Shown here piece after piece: positions 38,872 through 48,923 of a stretch of 64,000 bases of DNA. A model generated the notes under the pieces. It ran no database searches. It saw only the letters and a program-made list of their open reading frames with translations, and was not told where the DNA came from. The stretch comes from Amphritea atlantica (GTDB lineage: Bacteria > Pseudomonadota > Gammaproteobacteria > Pseudomonadales > Balneatricaceae). The stretch's first letter is position 1; every line of letters begins with the position of its first letter. Where the stretch lies: positions 11,156 through 75,155 of the forward strand of contig NZ_FOGB01000012.1 of the NCBI RefSeq assembly GCF_900111095.1. Reading direction: 5' to 3'. Made by a program: the position numbers and the translations under genes.

Positions 38872-39747
38872 TTATTTCTCATCCAACAAACTGATTATGT
38901 ATCGACCATAATTCGTTTTTGAGAGGTTTTCCCCATACATACACAGCTCTTCACGGCTCAGCCAGCCATTGCGCCAGGCGATCTCCTCAAGGCAGGCAAT
39001 TTTCAGCCCCTGCCGATGCTCTACGGTCTGCACATAGTGTCCGGCTTCAAGCAAGCTGTCATGGGTACCGGTGTCCAGCCATGCAAAGCCGCGCCCCAGC
39101 TTTTCGACCTTAAGATCACCCCGCTCAAGGTATGCATTGTTGACACTGGTAATTTCCAGCTCGCCCCTAGAGGAGGGTTTAACCTGTTTTGCGATCTCAA
39201 TCACATCGTTGTCATAGAAATATAGCCCCGTCACGGCATAATCAGACTTGGGCTTCAGAGGTTTCTCTTCAATAGAGATCGCCTTTCCATCTGCGTCAAA
39301 CTCAACAACACCAAACCTTTCCGGATCACTGACCAGATAACCAAAAATGGTGGCTCCCTGCTGTTGCCTGCCAGCCCGCTGCAACTGATCAGAAAAGTGC
39401 TGCCCATGAAAAATATTATCGCCCAGCACAAGGCACACCGGGTCTTGCCCAATAAACTCCTCACCGATAATAAATGCCTGCGCCAGACCATCTGGAGAGG
39501 GCTGTTCTTTATATTGAAAATGAACACCAAACTGTTTCCCGCAACCCAGCAGCTTCTTATACTGAGGCAGGTCTTCAGGGGTTGAGATAATCAGTATCTC
39601 GCGGATACCTGATAACATAAGCACAGAGATCGGATAATAGATCATCGGCTTATCGTAAATCGGCAGCAGTTGTTTCGATACACCCAGGGTAATCGGGTGC
39701 AGACGGGTGCCTGAGCCCCCTGCCAGGATAATTCCTTTACGCGCCAT
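38872..39747 (-). CDS. rfbA: glucose-1-phosphate thymidylyltransferase
   Basis: Makes dTDP-glucose from glucose-1-phosphate and dTTP, the first step to dTDP-rhamnose and dTDP-amino sugars. The 291-aa protein has the nucleotidyltransferase signature [37 protein letters not shown] and [20 protein letters not shown], at the usual family length. It is last of the rfbB-rfbD-rfbA cluster, 3 nt after rfbD. Confidence 0.97.
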   Translation of the reverse strand: MARKGIILAGGSGTRLHPITLGVSKQLLPIYDKPMIYYPISVLMLSGIREILIISTPEDLPQYKKLLGCGKQFGVHFQYKEQPSPDGLAQAFIIGEEFIGQDPVCLVLGDNIFHGQHFSDQLQRAGRQQQGATIFGYLVSDPERFGVVEFDADGKAISIEEKPLKPKSDYAVTGLYFYDNDVIEIAKQVKPSSRGELEITSVNNAYLERGDLKVEKLGRGFAWLDTGTHDSLLEAGHYVQTVEHRQGLKIACLEEIAWRNGWLSREELCMYGENLSKTNYGRYIISLLDEK

Positions 39748-39750
39748 AAC

Positions 39751-40647
39751 TTATTCCTCTCTATTTTTCAGGCTCAGATATTCTTCTAATGTCATCTGCA
39801 GCTGGCTATACCAGTCCGGCATGATGATTCCGAGCTCTCGTTCAATTTGTTCCAGTGACAAACGTGAGTTCAATGGCCTGCTGGCAGGCGTTGGATAATC
39901 TGACGTTGGTATCCCTGTCACTTGCGCCACTTTGAGTTTAAAGCCCTCCTCCCGTGCTAATGCAAAGATAGATTCAGCGAACCTGCACCAATTGGTTTCG
40001 CCGGATGGAGCCAGATGATAAATACCTGAACCTTGTGAAGCCATCTGCTGTGAACGACTAACAGCCAGCGCAGTGATCTCCGCTATCAGTCGCGCAGGCG
40101 TAGGCACGCCCCACTGGTCATTGACGATACTCAGTTGCTCCCGCTCTGCGCCAAGCCTGAGCATCGTTTTCATAAAGTTGTTGCCCCGGGCACTGTAAAC
40201 CCAGCTGGTTCTGAAAATCATATAATGACAGCCAGATGCGGCGATATTGTCATCACCCAGCAGTTTGGTTTTACCATAGACAGATAGCGGGGCGGTCTGA
40301 TCAGTTTCACTCCAGGGTGTCGTTCCGTTGCCGGGATAAACATAGTCTGATGAGTAGTGAATCAACCAGATATTGTTCCTGGCGGCATAGCCCGCCAGCA
40401 CAGCGGGCAGGTCCGCATTAACAATGCGGGCGCTATCCTGCTCCGTTTCCGCTTTATCGACCGCGGTCCAGGCTGCAGCATTGACGATAAGCCCAGGCTT
40501 TGTCGCTTCAAGATATGCAGCCACCTGATCCAGGTCTTCAAGGTTAAGGTGTTGCCGGTCCGGTGCATCAACACGACCAAAGATCGCCAGGCTACGCTGC
40601 AGTTCAAAGCCTACCTGACCGCTCCCCCCCGTAACCAGTATGTTCAT
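39751..40647 (-). CDS. rfbD: dTDP-4-dehydrorhamnose reductase
   Basis: Final enzyme of dTDP-L-rhamnose synthesis, reducing the 4-keto group with NAD(P)H. The 298-aa protein begins [17 protein letters not shown] and has SSDYVYPG and the YGKTK catalytic Tyr/Lys pair. The start at 40647 overlaps the rfbB stop by 4 nt (ATGA) and matches family N-termini; an upstream in-frame start would add 18 unrelated residues that overlap rfbB. It is translationally coupled to rfbB. Confidence 0.96.
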   Translation of the reverse strand: MNILVTGGSGQVGFELQRSLAIFGRVDAPDRQHLNLEDLDQVAAYLEATKPGLIVNAAAWTAVDKAETEQDSARIVNADLPAVLAGYAARNNIWLIHYSSDYVYPGNGTTPWSETDQTAPLSVYGKTKLLGDDNIAASGCHYMIFRTSWVYSARGNNFMKTMLRLGAEREQLSIVNDQWGVPTPARLIAEITALAVSRSQQMASQGSGIYHLAPSGETNWCRFAESIFALAREEGFKLKVAQVTGIPTSDYPTPASRPLNSRLSLEQIERELGIIMPDWYSQLQMTLEEYLSLKNREE

Positions 40648-41729
40648 AGTGACCCCAGACGTTCGCCCTGATAGCTGCCATCCAGCACCGATTGCCACCA
40701 ATCCTGGTTGCTAAGATACCACTCCACCGTTTTCCTCATCCCTGTTTCAAAGGTTTCCTGAGGTACCCAGCCTAAATCCTGTTCGATTTTACTGGCATCA
40801 ATGGCATAACGTAGATCGTGCCCCGGGCGGTCTGATACAAAGGTGATCAGTTCCCGATAGCTGTTAACTGTAACCTCTGTATTGCTCTGTGACGGCCTTA
40901 GTTCATCGAGCAGATCACACAAAGTATATACAACATCGATATTCTGCTTCTCGTTATGACCACCGATATTGTAGGTCTCACCGATGAGCCCCTGCTGAGC
41001 AACCTGAATCAGGGCCCGGGCGTGGTCCTCAACATACAACCAGTCACGCACCTGCTTACCATCACCATACACCGGTAACGCTTTTCCAGCCAGGGCATTC
41101 AGAATCATCAGAGGAATCAGCTTTTCAGGAAAGTGATAAGGTCCGTAGTTATTGGAACAATTGGTTACCAGAGTCGGCAATCCATAAGTCCGCTGCCACG
41201 CTCTGACCAGATGGTCTGAACTGGCCTTACTGGCAGAATAGGGTGAGCTTGGCGCATAGGGCGTCGTTTCCGTGAACAGATCATCTGCACCGTGCAGATC
41301 ACCATAGACCTCATCCGTTGATATATGGTGAAAACGAAACCCCGACGCTTTTTCGGCACTCTGCGCTTTCAGTTGCTGAAAATACTTGCGAGCAGCTTCC
41401 AGCAGTGTGTAAGTGCCTACCACATTGGTCTGTATGAATTCACCAGGGCCATCAATTGAGCGATCTACATGGCTTTCTGCAGCCAGATGCATCACTATAT
41501 CAGGCTGAAAATCGTCAAATACCTTTTCCATCGCATCACGGTTACAGATATCCTGATGCACAAAAAAATAACGTTCGCTGTCCGATACCGTTGCAAGTGA
41601 CTGAGTATTCCCTGCGTAAGTCAGTTTATCGATATTCACAACCCTGTGTTCTGTGTTGAGAATTAACTCCCTGACTACAGCTGAGCCAATAAATCCGGCC
41701 CCTCCGGTCACTAAAAACGTTTTACTCAT
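40644..41729 (-). CDS. rfbB: dTDP-glucose 4,6-dehydratase
   Basis: Converts dTDP-glucose to dTDP-4-keto-6-deoxyglucose, the branch point for rhamnose and for 4-amino-4,6-dideoxy sugars. The 361-aa extended SDR has [16 protein letters not shown] near the N-terminus, [12 protein letters not shown], the catalytic STDEVYGDL and [15 protein letters not shown]. The Met at 41729 is chosen because AAAGG lies 8 nt upstream; a start 21 nt further up lacks a site. It follows kpsE by about 70 nt on the same strand. Its product may be shared by RfbC/RfbD and by the DegT-type aminotransferase at 51-52 kb. Confidence 0.96.
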   Translation of the reverse strand: MSKTFLVTGGAGFIGSAVVRELILNTEHRVVNIDKLTYAGNTQSLATVSDSERYFFVHQDICNRDAMEKVFDDFQPDIVMHLAAESHVDRSIDGPGEFIQTNVVGTYTLLEAARKYFQQLKAQSAEKASGFRFHHISTDEVYGDLHGADDLFTETTPYAPSSPYSASKASSDHLVRAWQRTYGLPTLVTNCSNNYGPYHFPEKLIPLMILNALAGKALPVYGDGKQVRDWLYVEDHARALIQVAQQGLIGETYNIGGHNEKQNIDVVYTLCDLLDELRPSQSNTEVTVNSYRELITFVSDRPGHDLRYAIDASKIEQDLGWVPQETFETGMRKTVEWYLSNQDWWQSVLDGSYQGERLGSL

Positions 41730-41798
41730 AGCTATACCTTTAATTCTCACATACCGCTTCGTAGTATTTATCTTAACGAAGATTATATAAACAGCAGG

Positions 41799-42911
41799 TT
41801 AATCCCGATGATCTTTTATAATCAGCAACAACATCTGCATAATTAACCCCATAAACAGAGCGACAATCGCATACATCGCAATATTGTGCAGCCTTTGCGG
41901 TTCAAGCGGGTATTCCGGGTATGTCGGGCTTTGCAGCACAGACACCTGCTTGAGCTTGCGAGCAGCTTCGATACGGGTGCTTTGCAATGCAGCCAACGCC
42001 CCGGAATAACTATCCAGTGCAAACTTCACCTTCAGTTCAAGCGTCTGGTATTCAGCCGTGACTGTATTCAGTGCGTTGCCCGACTGCTGTGCCATTCTGT
42101 TTTTTTCCTGCTCAATTTGGTGCCGCACCGCTTTTATCTCATTGTCTATTTTAACCATCGCAGGAGAACTGCTGCTCTGATAACTTTTCAACATGGTTTT
42201 TTCCGCCTGCAAGTTAGAAAGCTTCCCCTCCAGGGTTGCCACTACAGCGCTAATACTTTCAACCGTACCGGTTGGTGAGATCAGTCCATTTTTATTCTGA
42301 TAATTCAGAAGTTCATTGCGGGCAACATTAAAATTGTCATTGAGCATCGCCACCTGGTCTTCCAAAAAACGCACCTGCTCCTCAGCAAGACGCTTGCCCA
42401 ACAGGTTCATATGCTTTTCGCCTTCTTCAAGTAACAAGCTGGCAATTTTATTGGCCATCTCAGGGCTGAAAGCTTCTACTTTAATGCGCAATACATTGGC
42501 ATAATCATCCAGTTCAACAGAAACCCGTTTAAGGTAGTATTCATGCAGATCTTCAATAGGAACATCAGCGCTGCTAAGCGCTGAAATAAAATCGATACCC
42601 GCGGCGGAATAGTGTTCACGAAACCCCACTAAACGATCAATATCAAGCAACATATCGACGGACAACAGGTAATCCCTGAGCAGCAGCATGTCACCACTCT
42701 CTCCCGTGGGGCCGCCCAACAATGAAGACACATCCATTGTGGGAATGGTAATCTGCGGACTCTCAAGAACCACATTGGCTTCAGAAACATAACGGTCACT
42801 GGCCAGCATCCCCCAATAAAAAGCAGACAGTGCAATGAAAACCCCACACACCACCCATACCGGGTTTTTCATTAAATGTTGTTTCATTAACCATTCATCC
42901 CTAACATACAT
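41799..42911 (-). CDS. kpsE: capsule export inner-membrane/periplasmic protein KpsE (PCP family)
   Basis: KpsE is the polysaccharide co-polymerase-type adaptor that spans the periplasm between KpsMT and KpsD. The 370-aa protein has an N-terminal membrane helix (about 15-38), a PCP-type start YVSEANVVLESP, a long periplasmic coiled-coil region (about 180-325), a proline-rich PTYPEYPLEPQRL and a second membrane helix near the C-terminus (about 343-365). Met9 is an alternative start. It follows kpsT by 24 nt in the kpsD-kpsM-kpsT-kpsE order. Confidence 0.94.
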   Translation of the reverse strand: MYVRDEWLMKQHLMKNPVWVVCGVFIALSAFYWGMLASDRYVSEANVVLESPQITIPTMDVSSLLGGPTGESGDMLLLRDYLLSVDMLLDIDRLVGFREHYSAAGIDFISALSSADVPIEDLHEYYLKRVSVELDDYANVLRIKVEAFSPEMANKIASLLLEEGEKHMNLLGKRLAEEQVRFLEDQVAMLNDNFNVARNELLNYQNKNGLISPTGTVESISAVVATLEGKLSNLQAEKTMLKSYQSSSSPAMVKIDNEIKAVRHQIEQEKNRMAQQSGNALNTVTAEYQTLELKVKFALDSYSGALAALQSTRIEAARKLKQVSVLQSPTYPEYPLEPQRLHNIAMYAIVALFMGLIMQMLLLIIKDHRD

Positions 42912-42935
42912 GTTGCGTTTGCTATAAAAATAAAA

Positions 42936-43625
42936 CTATTTGCCCTTGTCGGGAGAAGCCTTCGGCTGACTATTTTTGGTGTGGTACTCTTCCAGAGCGT
43001 CATTAATATCATCAAACCAGGTTACGTTCCCTTTATCGATCAGTATGCCCGCCTGACACAGCTGCTTCAGCATCCCTTCACCGTGAGACACGATTATCAG
43101 ACTGGCTTTACCCATTTTGTCTTTAAACGCCTTAGTTGCCTTTTGGCGGAAAACCTGATCACCCACAGAAGTGGCTTCATCAGAAAGGTAAACGTCGAAG
43201 TCAAACGCCAATGACAGCCCGAATGCCAAACGCGCTCTCATCCCTGATGAATAGGTTTTAACCGGCTCGTCAAACGCCTTGCCGATCTCCGCAAAGCTTT
43301 CGACTTTATGTAGAATTTCGGCTAAATGTGTTTCACCGCCATGAATACGGGCGACAAACTTGACATTTTGCCGGCCGGTCATCGAACCCTGAAAGCCTCC
43401 GGTTAAACCGATGGGCCAGGAAACGCTGCAATCGCGAATAATTTCACCTTTATCCGCGCTATCCATCCCACCAATTAACCGGAGCAGTGTAGATTTACCC
43501 GCACCATTCCTCCCGATCAACCCAACACTCACCCCCTCGGGGATATCCAGATTCACATCTTTAAGAACCCAGTCACCACCATGATGTTTATGGTACCGTT
43601 TATAGAGCCCTCTGATGCTGATCAT
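42936..43625 (-). CDS. kpsT: capsule ABC transporter ATPase KpsT
   Basis: ATPase of the KpsMT exporter that flips lipid-linked capsule polymer. The 229-aa protein has Walker A GRNGAGKST (about 38-46), the capsule-type signature YSSGMRARLAFGLSLAFDFD replacing a plain LSGGQ, a Walker B-like VYLSDE and the switch His in IVSHGEG. Length matches KpsT/BexA (about 220). Its start overlaps the kpsM stop by 4 nt. Confidence 0.97.
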   Translation of the reverse strand: MISIRGLYKRYHKHHGGDWVLKDVNLDIPEGVSVGLIGRNGAGKSTLLRLIGGMDSADKGEIIRDCSVSWPIGLTGGFQGSMTGRQNVKFVARIHGGETHLAEILHKVESFAEIGKAFDEPVKTYSSGMRARLAFGLSLAFDFDVYLSDEATSVGDQVFRQKATKAFKDKMGKASLIIVSHGEGMLKQLCQAGILIDKGNVTWFDDINDALEEYHTKNSQPKASPDKGK

Positions 43626-44410
43626 TGTGCTTTCAGTCTCGGTTCAAAACGCATATGGAGCATCAGCCCAAAGGTAATCAACCCTAGATTCCAGAGCCAC
43701 AGATACCCCATATCGATCCCCGCAACAGGGCGATAATTTTCGAAAAAAGCCATACGTAGCAGCTCTAACCCGTGAACAATTGGGTTGAACAGAAGATACT
43801 CCTGAATCCAGAACGGCAGAAAGTTAAGGGGGAAGATCACTCCAGAGATAATCATTAGTGGCATCGAGGTAATTCGCACAATTTTACCAACTTCTGGAAC
43901 CAGTTCCGAAACAGCAGAAAATGTTAATGCAGCCCCTACCCCTAAAAACCACAACGAAAACCAGCAAAACAGAGCAAACAGTGGGTCATCCGCAATAAGA
44001 TCAATATCCAACAAAATCCCAGCAAAAATGAACAGAACGAGGATGAATGTTTTCAGCATCCCTTCAAGAAAACATCGCACGAAAACAGGATCAATGGATT
44101 TAACCTGACGATATGCAAATAGTCCCTTATAGCCCTGCATAGCTCCTAACGAGCGCTGCAGGTTCTCACGAAACAGATAAAAGCCCAGCAGTCCAACCAG
44201 CATCCAGGGGATAAACTCAGCTCCTGATATATAACGCCCCCCCATAATAATGCCTCTCATAGAAACCAACACAACAATCATTGCAACAGGTTCTGCTAGC
44301 ATCCAAAACCACGCAAAACGATCCCCCGTGGTGCGAGACAGAGCTTCCCGCATAAACAAAGCGTACCAAACAGCTTTGGTAACCTGCCAGGATGTTCGAG
44401 AGCTAAGCAT
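43622..44410 (-). CDS. kpsM: capsule ABC transporter permease KpsM
   Basis: Membrane subunit of the capsule exporter. The 262-aa protein has about six hydrophobic spans, an N-terminal amphipathic start and the family landmarks RFAWFWMLAEPV, FREN near the second span and FNPIVHGLELLRMAFFENY towards the C-terminus. It is coupled to kpsT by a 4-nt overlap and lies 66 nt after kpsD. Confidence 0.96.
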   Translation of the reverse strand: MLSSRTSWQVTKAVWYALFMREALSRTTGDRFAWFWMLAEPVAMIVVLVSMRGIIMGGRYISGAEFIPWMLVGLLGFYLFRENLQRSLGAMQGYKGLFAYRQVKSIDPVFVRCFLEGMLKTFILVLFIFAGILLDIDLIADDPLFALFCWFSLWFLGVGAALTFSAVSELVPEVGKIVRITSMPLMIISGVIFPLNFLPFWIQEYLLFNPIVHGLELLRMAFFENYRPVAGIDMGYLWLWNLGLITFGLMLHMRFEPRLKAQ

Positions 44411-44476
44411 TCAAAAAACCTTGTTCCATGGATTCAATACTCTCACCTCAGGTTGACAGTTAAGAAAAAGTTCATC

Positions 44477-46201
44477 TTACAACCCCGTCACAACTTTGGT
44501 GGCCACTGCAATCTGATAAACGATTTGAGATATACTGGTTGCCAGCTGCAGATTTTTGGTTGGCACTTCAGGCAACACCAGAATCTCATCGCCCGCTTTC
44601 AGTGCAACATCCTCAGCATCGCGCACTTCGCCATTCTGGCGTACGATCAGAATCTTTGACTTATCGGCATGAGAGCTAAAACCACCCGCACCATCGATAT
44701 AATCAGAGACACTTTTTCCAGACTCATAAACCACTGACTGAGGTACCAGAACTTCACCACTGATCAGCAGAGAATCTGACTTTTCGGGAATTGTAATTAC
44801 ATCGCCATCCTGTAAACGGATATTGGCTATGTGATCATTAGAGGCCACAACCAGTCGACCGCTGGGCTCTGCTTTTGAAGCCCGGGCGATAAACTTGCTG
44901 ATAAGTTCGGCTTCCTGCACACGGATACTGGCTTCCTGAGAGGTGGCGGAAGATGCACCAAGGTAGGTTGCTTCTAAACGTCTCAGGCTTTCATCTAAAG
45001 ACTCTTTTTGGCGTAGGGCAACGCTTTCCCGGCGCATAGAGATGCTGGTCGTGTCAGTAATACCCTTTGGTACAGCAATCGAATCAAGAAAGTCCTGCAA
45101 CATTATATCCCGGGGCAGGGAGTAACGGGACGGGCCATAAAAACTACCCTCAATCTCAACAACAATGGTGTCATAACGCTTATCGATACTTAAAATAACT
45201 TCATCGCCATTTTGCAATGACTGCTGTCTGAAGTCTGCCAGAGACAGGTAACCGGTTAACGGCCCGCTGCTGCGATCCCCCCGTAACAGTACATGGGAAA
45301 CCCCCGCCTTCATATGCGTGAGTTTAGTGAGTGCAGCCCCCGTCATCTCGTTCTTTGTCAGTTCATATCGATATGACCGCTCTACGTCACCGGAAACCAC
45401 CACCGAAGCCTGGCGCTCACCCACCACCAGAGTGTCACCATCGCGAAACTGAGGTCGTACCATCTGACCGTTTAATAAGAAATCGTACAGATCAATCGTT
45501 TCAATTGTTTTACCGTTACGAATAACCTTAATCGCACGGTATGTCCCCATCAGATCATCGATGCCACCCGCCTGGTTTAGAAAGTAGATAGCCGAATCAT
45601 TGGGGGTGCCTGCATAACGGCCTGGACGGGAGACAAAACCGGTGACAAATACACCCACCGGCTGGACACCCTGAACCTGGGTATAAACATTAACATTCTC
45701 CGGATAGATCGCCCGGACAGCCCCTCGAATGCGGGTATCAAGATCTTTATGACTCAGACCCTGAACCCTGACGGGACCAATAGTCGGTATAAAAACATTC
45801 CCCCGGGCATCCACTGGCAGCACCCGCTCCATCTCAATTGCCCCCCAGATACGCAGAACAACCTGATCACCCGGCGTGACTTTGTAGTCTGAATTAAGAC
45901 CATCAGACCTTAAGCCGCTGAAGCCACCATCAAACAACTGACTGCCAAAGGGTCGAATAGTCTCCGTATCAGCAGGGCCTTTTGAGCCCAGCTGGCCATA
46001 AGTACCCGATTTCCAGTCGATACTTTGTTGCACCTGTTGAGCATCAATGCCCCCTCCGCCACTCATCAACTGCTGCATCGCAGGATCAAGATCACCTGCA
46101 CTTTCAATGGCGGCCTGTGCAAAACTGCAGAACAACAGAGTCAGGCCTGCCACAAAGCCTTTACACATAACATTACGTCTTTTGGTGCTATACAAATTCA
46201 T
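44477..46201 (-). CDS. kpsD: periplasmic/outer-membrane capsule export protein KpsD
   Basis: KpsD carries polymer from the inner membrane complex to the surface. Counted from the chosen Met the protein has 574 aa. It has a signal peptide (KGFVAGLTLLFCSFAQA, cleavage before AIES), a poly-export domain with YKVTPGDQVVLRIWG, then repeated SLBB-type beta-grasp segments (for example VFVTGFVSRPGRYAG, VSGDVERSYRYE, ISGEVLVPQSVVYESGKS). An upstream in-frame ATG at 46288 would put 29 residues before the signal peptide and overlap the lipoprotein gene, so it is less likely. No lipobox, as in E. coli KpsD. Confidence 0.94.
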   Translation of the reverse strand: MNLYSTKRRNVMCKGFVAGLTLLFCSFAQAAIESAGDLDPAMQQLMSGGGGIDAQQVQQSIDWKSGTYGQLGSKGPADTETIRPFGSQLFDGGFSGLRSDGLNSDYKVTPGDQVVLRIWGAIEMERVLPVDARGNVFIPTIGPVRVQGLSHKDLDTRIRGAVRAIYPENVNVYTQVQGVQPVGVFVTGFVSRPGRYAGTPNDSAIYFLNQAGGIDDLMGTYRAIKVIRNGKTIETIDLYDFLLNGQMVRPQFRDGDTLVVGERQASVVVSGDVERSYRYELTKNEMTGAALTKLTHMKAGVSHVLLRGDRSSGPLTGYLSLADFRQQSLQNGDEVILSIDKRYDTIVVEIEGSFYGPSRYSLPRDIMLQDFLDSIAVPKGITDTTSISMRRESVALRQKESLDESLRRLEATYLGASSATSQEASIRVQEAELISKFIARASKAEPSGRLVVASNDHIANIRLQDGDVITIPEKSDSLLISGEVLVPQSVVYESGKSVSDYIDGAGGFSSHADKSKILIVRQNGEVRDAEDVALKAGDEILVLPEVPTKNLQLATSISQIVYQIAVATKVVTGL

Positions 46202-46260
46202 AGATGAATTCCATTTAACATTGTCACGATGGATTACCTGAGCGGTGATACAACCTGCTA

Positions 46261-46641
46261 TCAGAGTGTTACCGGAATCAGTTCCCATTGGGTGTCATTA
46301 ACAGTACAGGCAAGGTAGTGCCGCTGAGACAGATTATCACTGATGACCACTCTTCGGCAGGAACGTCCACTGGCAGCAAAGTAGGTAGCATTAGCCATAA
46401 GATTTCCCCCCTGGAACATCCCCGCTGGAATAGTCAGGGAAAAATCCTGAGAATTATCCGAGAGTATCTGACTCACGTCCCGTGGTAGAACATTATTGTC
46501 GACAGATGTCTGAAAAGAATCCCCCGGACCGGCCTTGTGCATTGCCTGAGGGGTACATGCGGATAAAAAAGTCACTAAAAACAAGACTACTACAGAGTTA
46601 ACTATTCGGGCGGTACTCAGCTTCATCAATCTGCTATCCAT
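46261..46641 (-). CDS. small capsule-locus lipoprotein
   Basis: The 126-aa protein has an N-terminal hydrophobic segment ending in the lipobox LSAC (Cys29 from this Met), so it should be a lipidated envelope protein. Met6 is an alternative start. The mature part holds two cysteines near the C-terminus (SGRSCRRVV, HYLACTVN) that could form a disulfide. It is first in the kpsDMTE operon, 60 nt before kpsD, and may assist KpsD at the outer membrane. I do not recognise a named family. Confidence 0.7.
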   Translation of the reverse strand: MDSRLMKLSTARIVNSVVVLFLVTFLSACTPQAMHKAGPGDSFQTSVDNNVLPRDVSQILSDNSQDFSLTIPAGMFQGGNLMANATYFAASGRSCRRVVISDNLSQRHYLACTVNDTQWELIPVTL

Positions 46642-46967
46642 AACAAAATTTACAGGCCAAGATCATACAATATTATCGAGCCAACTTACATGTCTCAGAG
46701 CAACTACGCTCTATTAATTAAAACTATCTGTATTCACAGACAATGACAGATCAGAGAGGGGCGAAGAGGTTTCCCTAGGCCCGACGAAGAGACTGTAGAT
46801 AAAACTGTGAATTGCATATCATAAGGTCAGCAATGGCTAAGAGTGGAATTGAGAAAGGCTGAGGTTACGTGTTTAATAAAGACAGAGCAGCTAGGGCTTC
46901 AAGCGTGTCACACGTTCCTTCTCACTAGGCTATCGTAAGGCAGGCGTTCGACAAGTAATATATAGGG
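46642..46967. other. non-coding region upstream of the kps operon
   Basis: This stretch separates the lipoprotein start from the transposase relic and must hold the main promoter of the kps/rfb operon. No JUMPstart/ops motif (GGCGGTAG) was found on either strand. The right part probably contains unrecognisable N-terminal sequence of the decayed transposase. Confidence 0.45.
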
Positions 46968-47383
46968 GCTGGCTGGGAATACGTGCATATCTACACTGAT
47001 GACTATACCCGCTGTAGCTATGCTGAAGCCTATCCCAGACAGTCAGCTAAGAACGCAGTCAGTTTTTTTTAAATACTATCAAAATATTGACCTGCACCCT
47101 TTAGGAATGCTGTAGAAGCGATAGGTTCACGACCTATGGATACGCACCCTTATCGTCGCTCACAAATGGCAAAGCGGAACGTTTTATACAAACACTGATC
47201 CCGGAGATATCTTGCGGTAAACTGTATAACAACTCCACTAAGCGAGATGCAAAACAATCCTGTTACCTTAAGAGGTATAACTTTATCAGACCACTTGGAA
47301 GTTTAAACAAGCAACGACCCATAAGCCGGTTACTTGCAAACACAGTATCTGAAATCCACACACAGAATTACAGGGTCAGTTAA
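46968..47383 (+). pseudogene. IS481-family transposase relic
   Basis: Two fragments of a DDE integrase-like transposase are readable on the plus strand. The first (46968 on) encodes AGWEYVHIYTDDYTRCSYAE...QSAKNAVSFF then a stop; it matches the WEYVHVAIDD...YAE block around the first Asp. The second, in another frame from 47162, encodes TNGKAERFIQTL...YNFIRPLGSLNKQRPISRL and ends at 47383; it matches the NGKAERFIQTL...HGSLN...PISRL C-terminal block. A frameshift, stop and missing residues make it non-functional. Terminal inverted repeats were not found. Confidence 0.8.
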
Positions 47384-47448
47384 TCTAATCAAGGGCAAAC
47401 TATCCCTCAGTGCGATTTTGCAAGACGCAGTTAACTGACCACATACTA

Positions 47449-48258
47449 CTAGTCAATTATATTAAAGTTTTTTGCTATTGAATCGTAAGCATCCGAAATA
47501 AGCATAGGTTTTTTAGTTACATAATGAGGAAACAAATCCATTGCACTTCTATAAACAAAGTCATCAATCCAAGTATGGTGCAGTAATGCTTCCTCCAATT
47601 CCCCCCTACTTCCACCTATATTAATTTCAACCTGCTTACTGATATTTAATCGATGCACTTTAAATGCAGGAGTAATATTATCTTCAGAAAGAACAGAAGC
47701 CGCTCTAGACAAATCAGAATCAAATATATAATCGAATCGCCTCAAAGCATCTAATATAGAATTAGTAAAATTCAAGTCCAATAACAAATCAGGATTATAC
47801 CTACTACAATAAAACCCAAGCTGATTTTTCTTTAAAACATCTCCAACTAAGTTTCTAAAAATACCGTTAGGCTTAACAATTTTAAGAAAATCAATAAAAC
47901 TCATATCCCTATATCGTTTCAGTGTTGGATCGTTCTTCAACGAAATAGGATTGCTAGCCCTATTAAGGTTATACGTATAAGCAGAAATAACACGCGCAAC
48001 AGGGTCTCTTAAGACAGTAAAAACAACATCTCTTTTTAAAAGGACCATTTCCTTATAAGATATATGACCATGAAGGTAAATTGAGTTGCTAGCAAATTTA
48101 TAAGCAATGGAGGAGCGTTTCAAAGACCAAAGTTTTGTAGTCTCCTTATCAACTATAACTGATATATGAGTTTTACTTAAATTTAAGGCACTTTCTATGC
48201 CATCACTAAACGCGCTTCCTCCGCACTTTGGAATATGAACATATCCAATTCTCTTCAA
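47449..48258 (-). CDS. sulfotransferase family 2 protein
   Basis: The 269-aa protein resembles the Golgi carbohydrate sulfotransferase (Sulfotransfer_2) fold: 5'-phosphosulfate loop GYVHIPKCGGSAFSDGI (about 5-21) and 3'-phosphate motif VLRDPVARVISAYTYNL (about 81-97). It is AT-rich and lies 14 nt downstream of the sugar acetyltransferase gene, last in a run of five minus-strand genes. It is a different subfamily from the HIGxxKTGTT-type enzymes in this locus, so probably acts on a different acceptor position. Confidence 0.85.
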   Translation of the reverse strand: MKRIGYVHIPKCGGSAFSDGIESALNLSKTHISVIVDKETTKLWSLKRSSIAYKFASNSIYLHGHISYKEMVLLKRDVVFTVLRDPVARVISAYTYNLNRASNPISLKNDPTLKRYRDMSFIDFLKIVKPNGIFRNLVGDVLKKNQLGFYCSRYNPDLLLDLNFTNSILDALRRFDYIFDSDLSRAASVLSEDNITPAFKVHRLNISKQVEINIGGSRGELEEALLHHTWIDDFVYRSAMDLFPHYVTKKPMLISDAYDSIAKNFNIID

Positions 48259-48272
48259 AACAACCTCCTATT

Positions 48273-48908
48273 TCATTTAGCAGTCTCTTTTGCTGGTATT
48301 CCTACAACAGTTTTACCATCTTTAATATTATTTATCACTACAGCTCCAGCACCAACTATTACTGATTCTCCAATTACTATCTTATCAATAATGGTTGCTC
48401 CAATACCAATCCATGTTTTATCACCTACTATCACATGCCCTGCAAGAGCAGCTTTAGGCGATATGTGAACGCCATCTCCGATATTACAGTCATGTTCTAC
48501 AAGGGCACATGTATTTATTATGCAACTCATACCAATTCTTGAACCTGAGTTGACTACGGCTAACGCTCCAATAAAAGTACCGAGCCCCAGATTAACTCTA
48601 TTAGACAAAACAGCATCGGGATGAATAACTACTGCTAGCACACCACCATGAAGACAAATCTGATTTGAAAGATAATACCTTACAGAAGAATCTCCTATAG
48701 CCACAATAAATTCAACATTATCAGATATATGTTCTACAAAGCTATCTGAATGACCGATAACCTTTTCATCTTTACATTGAGGATAATGTGAGTCCAAGAA
48801 TAATACACTTTCATATTTTTCAGAGGCATATGCAGCCTCAGCTACTACTTTACCATGCCCTCCTGACCCAACAACTATCAACTTTTTCAAATCCACAACT
48901 CCAATCAA
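48273..48908 (-). CDS. NeuD/PglD/VioB-type sugar O- or N-acyltransferase
   Basis: The 211-aa left-handed beta-helix acyltransferase has an N-terminal nucleotide-sugar-binding domain LIVVGSGGHGKVVAEAA. Hexapeptide repeats follow (SRIGMSCIINTCALVEHDCNIGDG, with the catalytic His in VEHDC), and a VVGIPAK end. Members N-acetylate UDP- or dTDP-4-amino-4,6-dideoxy sugars. Two genes away is a DegT-type aminotransferase, so a dTDP-Qui4NAc or related sugar is plausible; the acyl group and sugar are not proven. Confidence 0.85.
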   Translation of the reverse strand: MIGVVDLKKLIVVGSGGHGKVVAEAAYASEKYESVLFLDSHYPQCKDEKVIGHSDSFVEHISDNVEFIVAIGDSSVRYYLSNQICLHGGVLAVVIHPDAVLSNRVNLGLGTFIGALAVVNSGSRIGMSCIINTCALVEHDCNIGDGVHISPKAALAGHVIVGDKTWIGIGATIIDKIVIGESVIVGAGAVVINNIKDGKTVVGIPAKETAK

Positions 48909-48923
48909 AACCGGACATAACTG

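Noticed and set aside
46642-46967. Possible JUMPstart/ops element upstream of the kps operon
   Set aside because: GGCGGTAG and its complement were looked for and not found.
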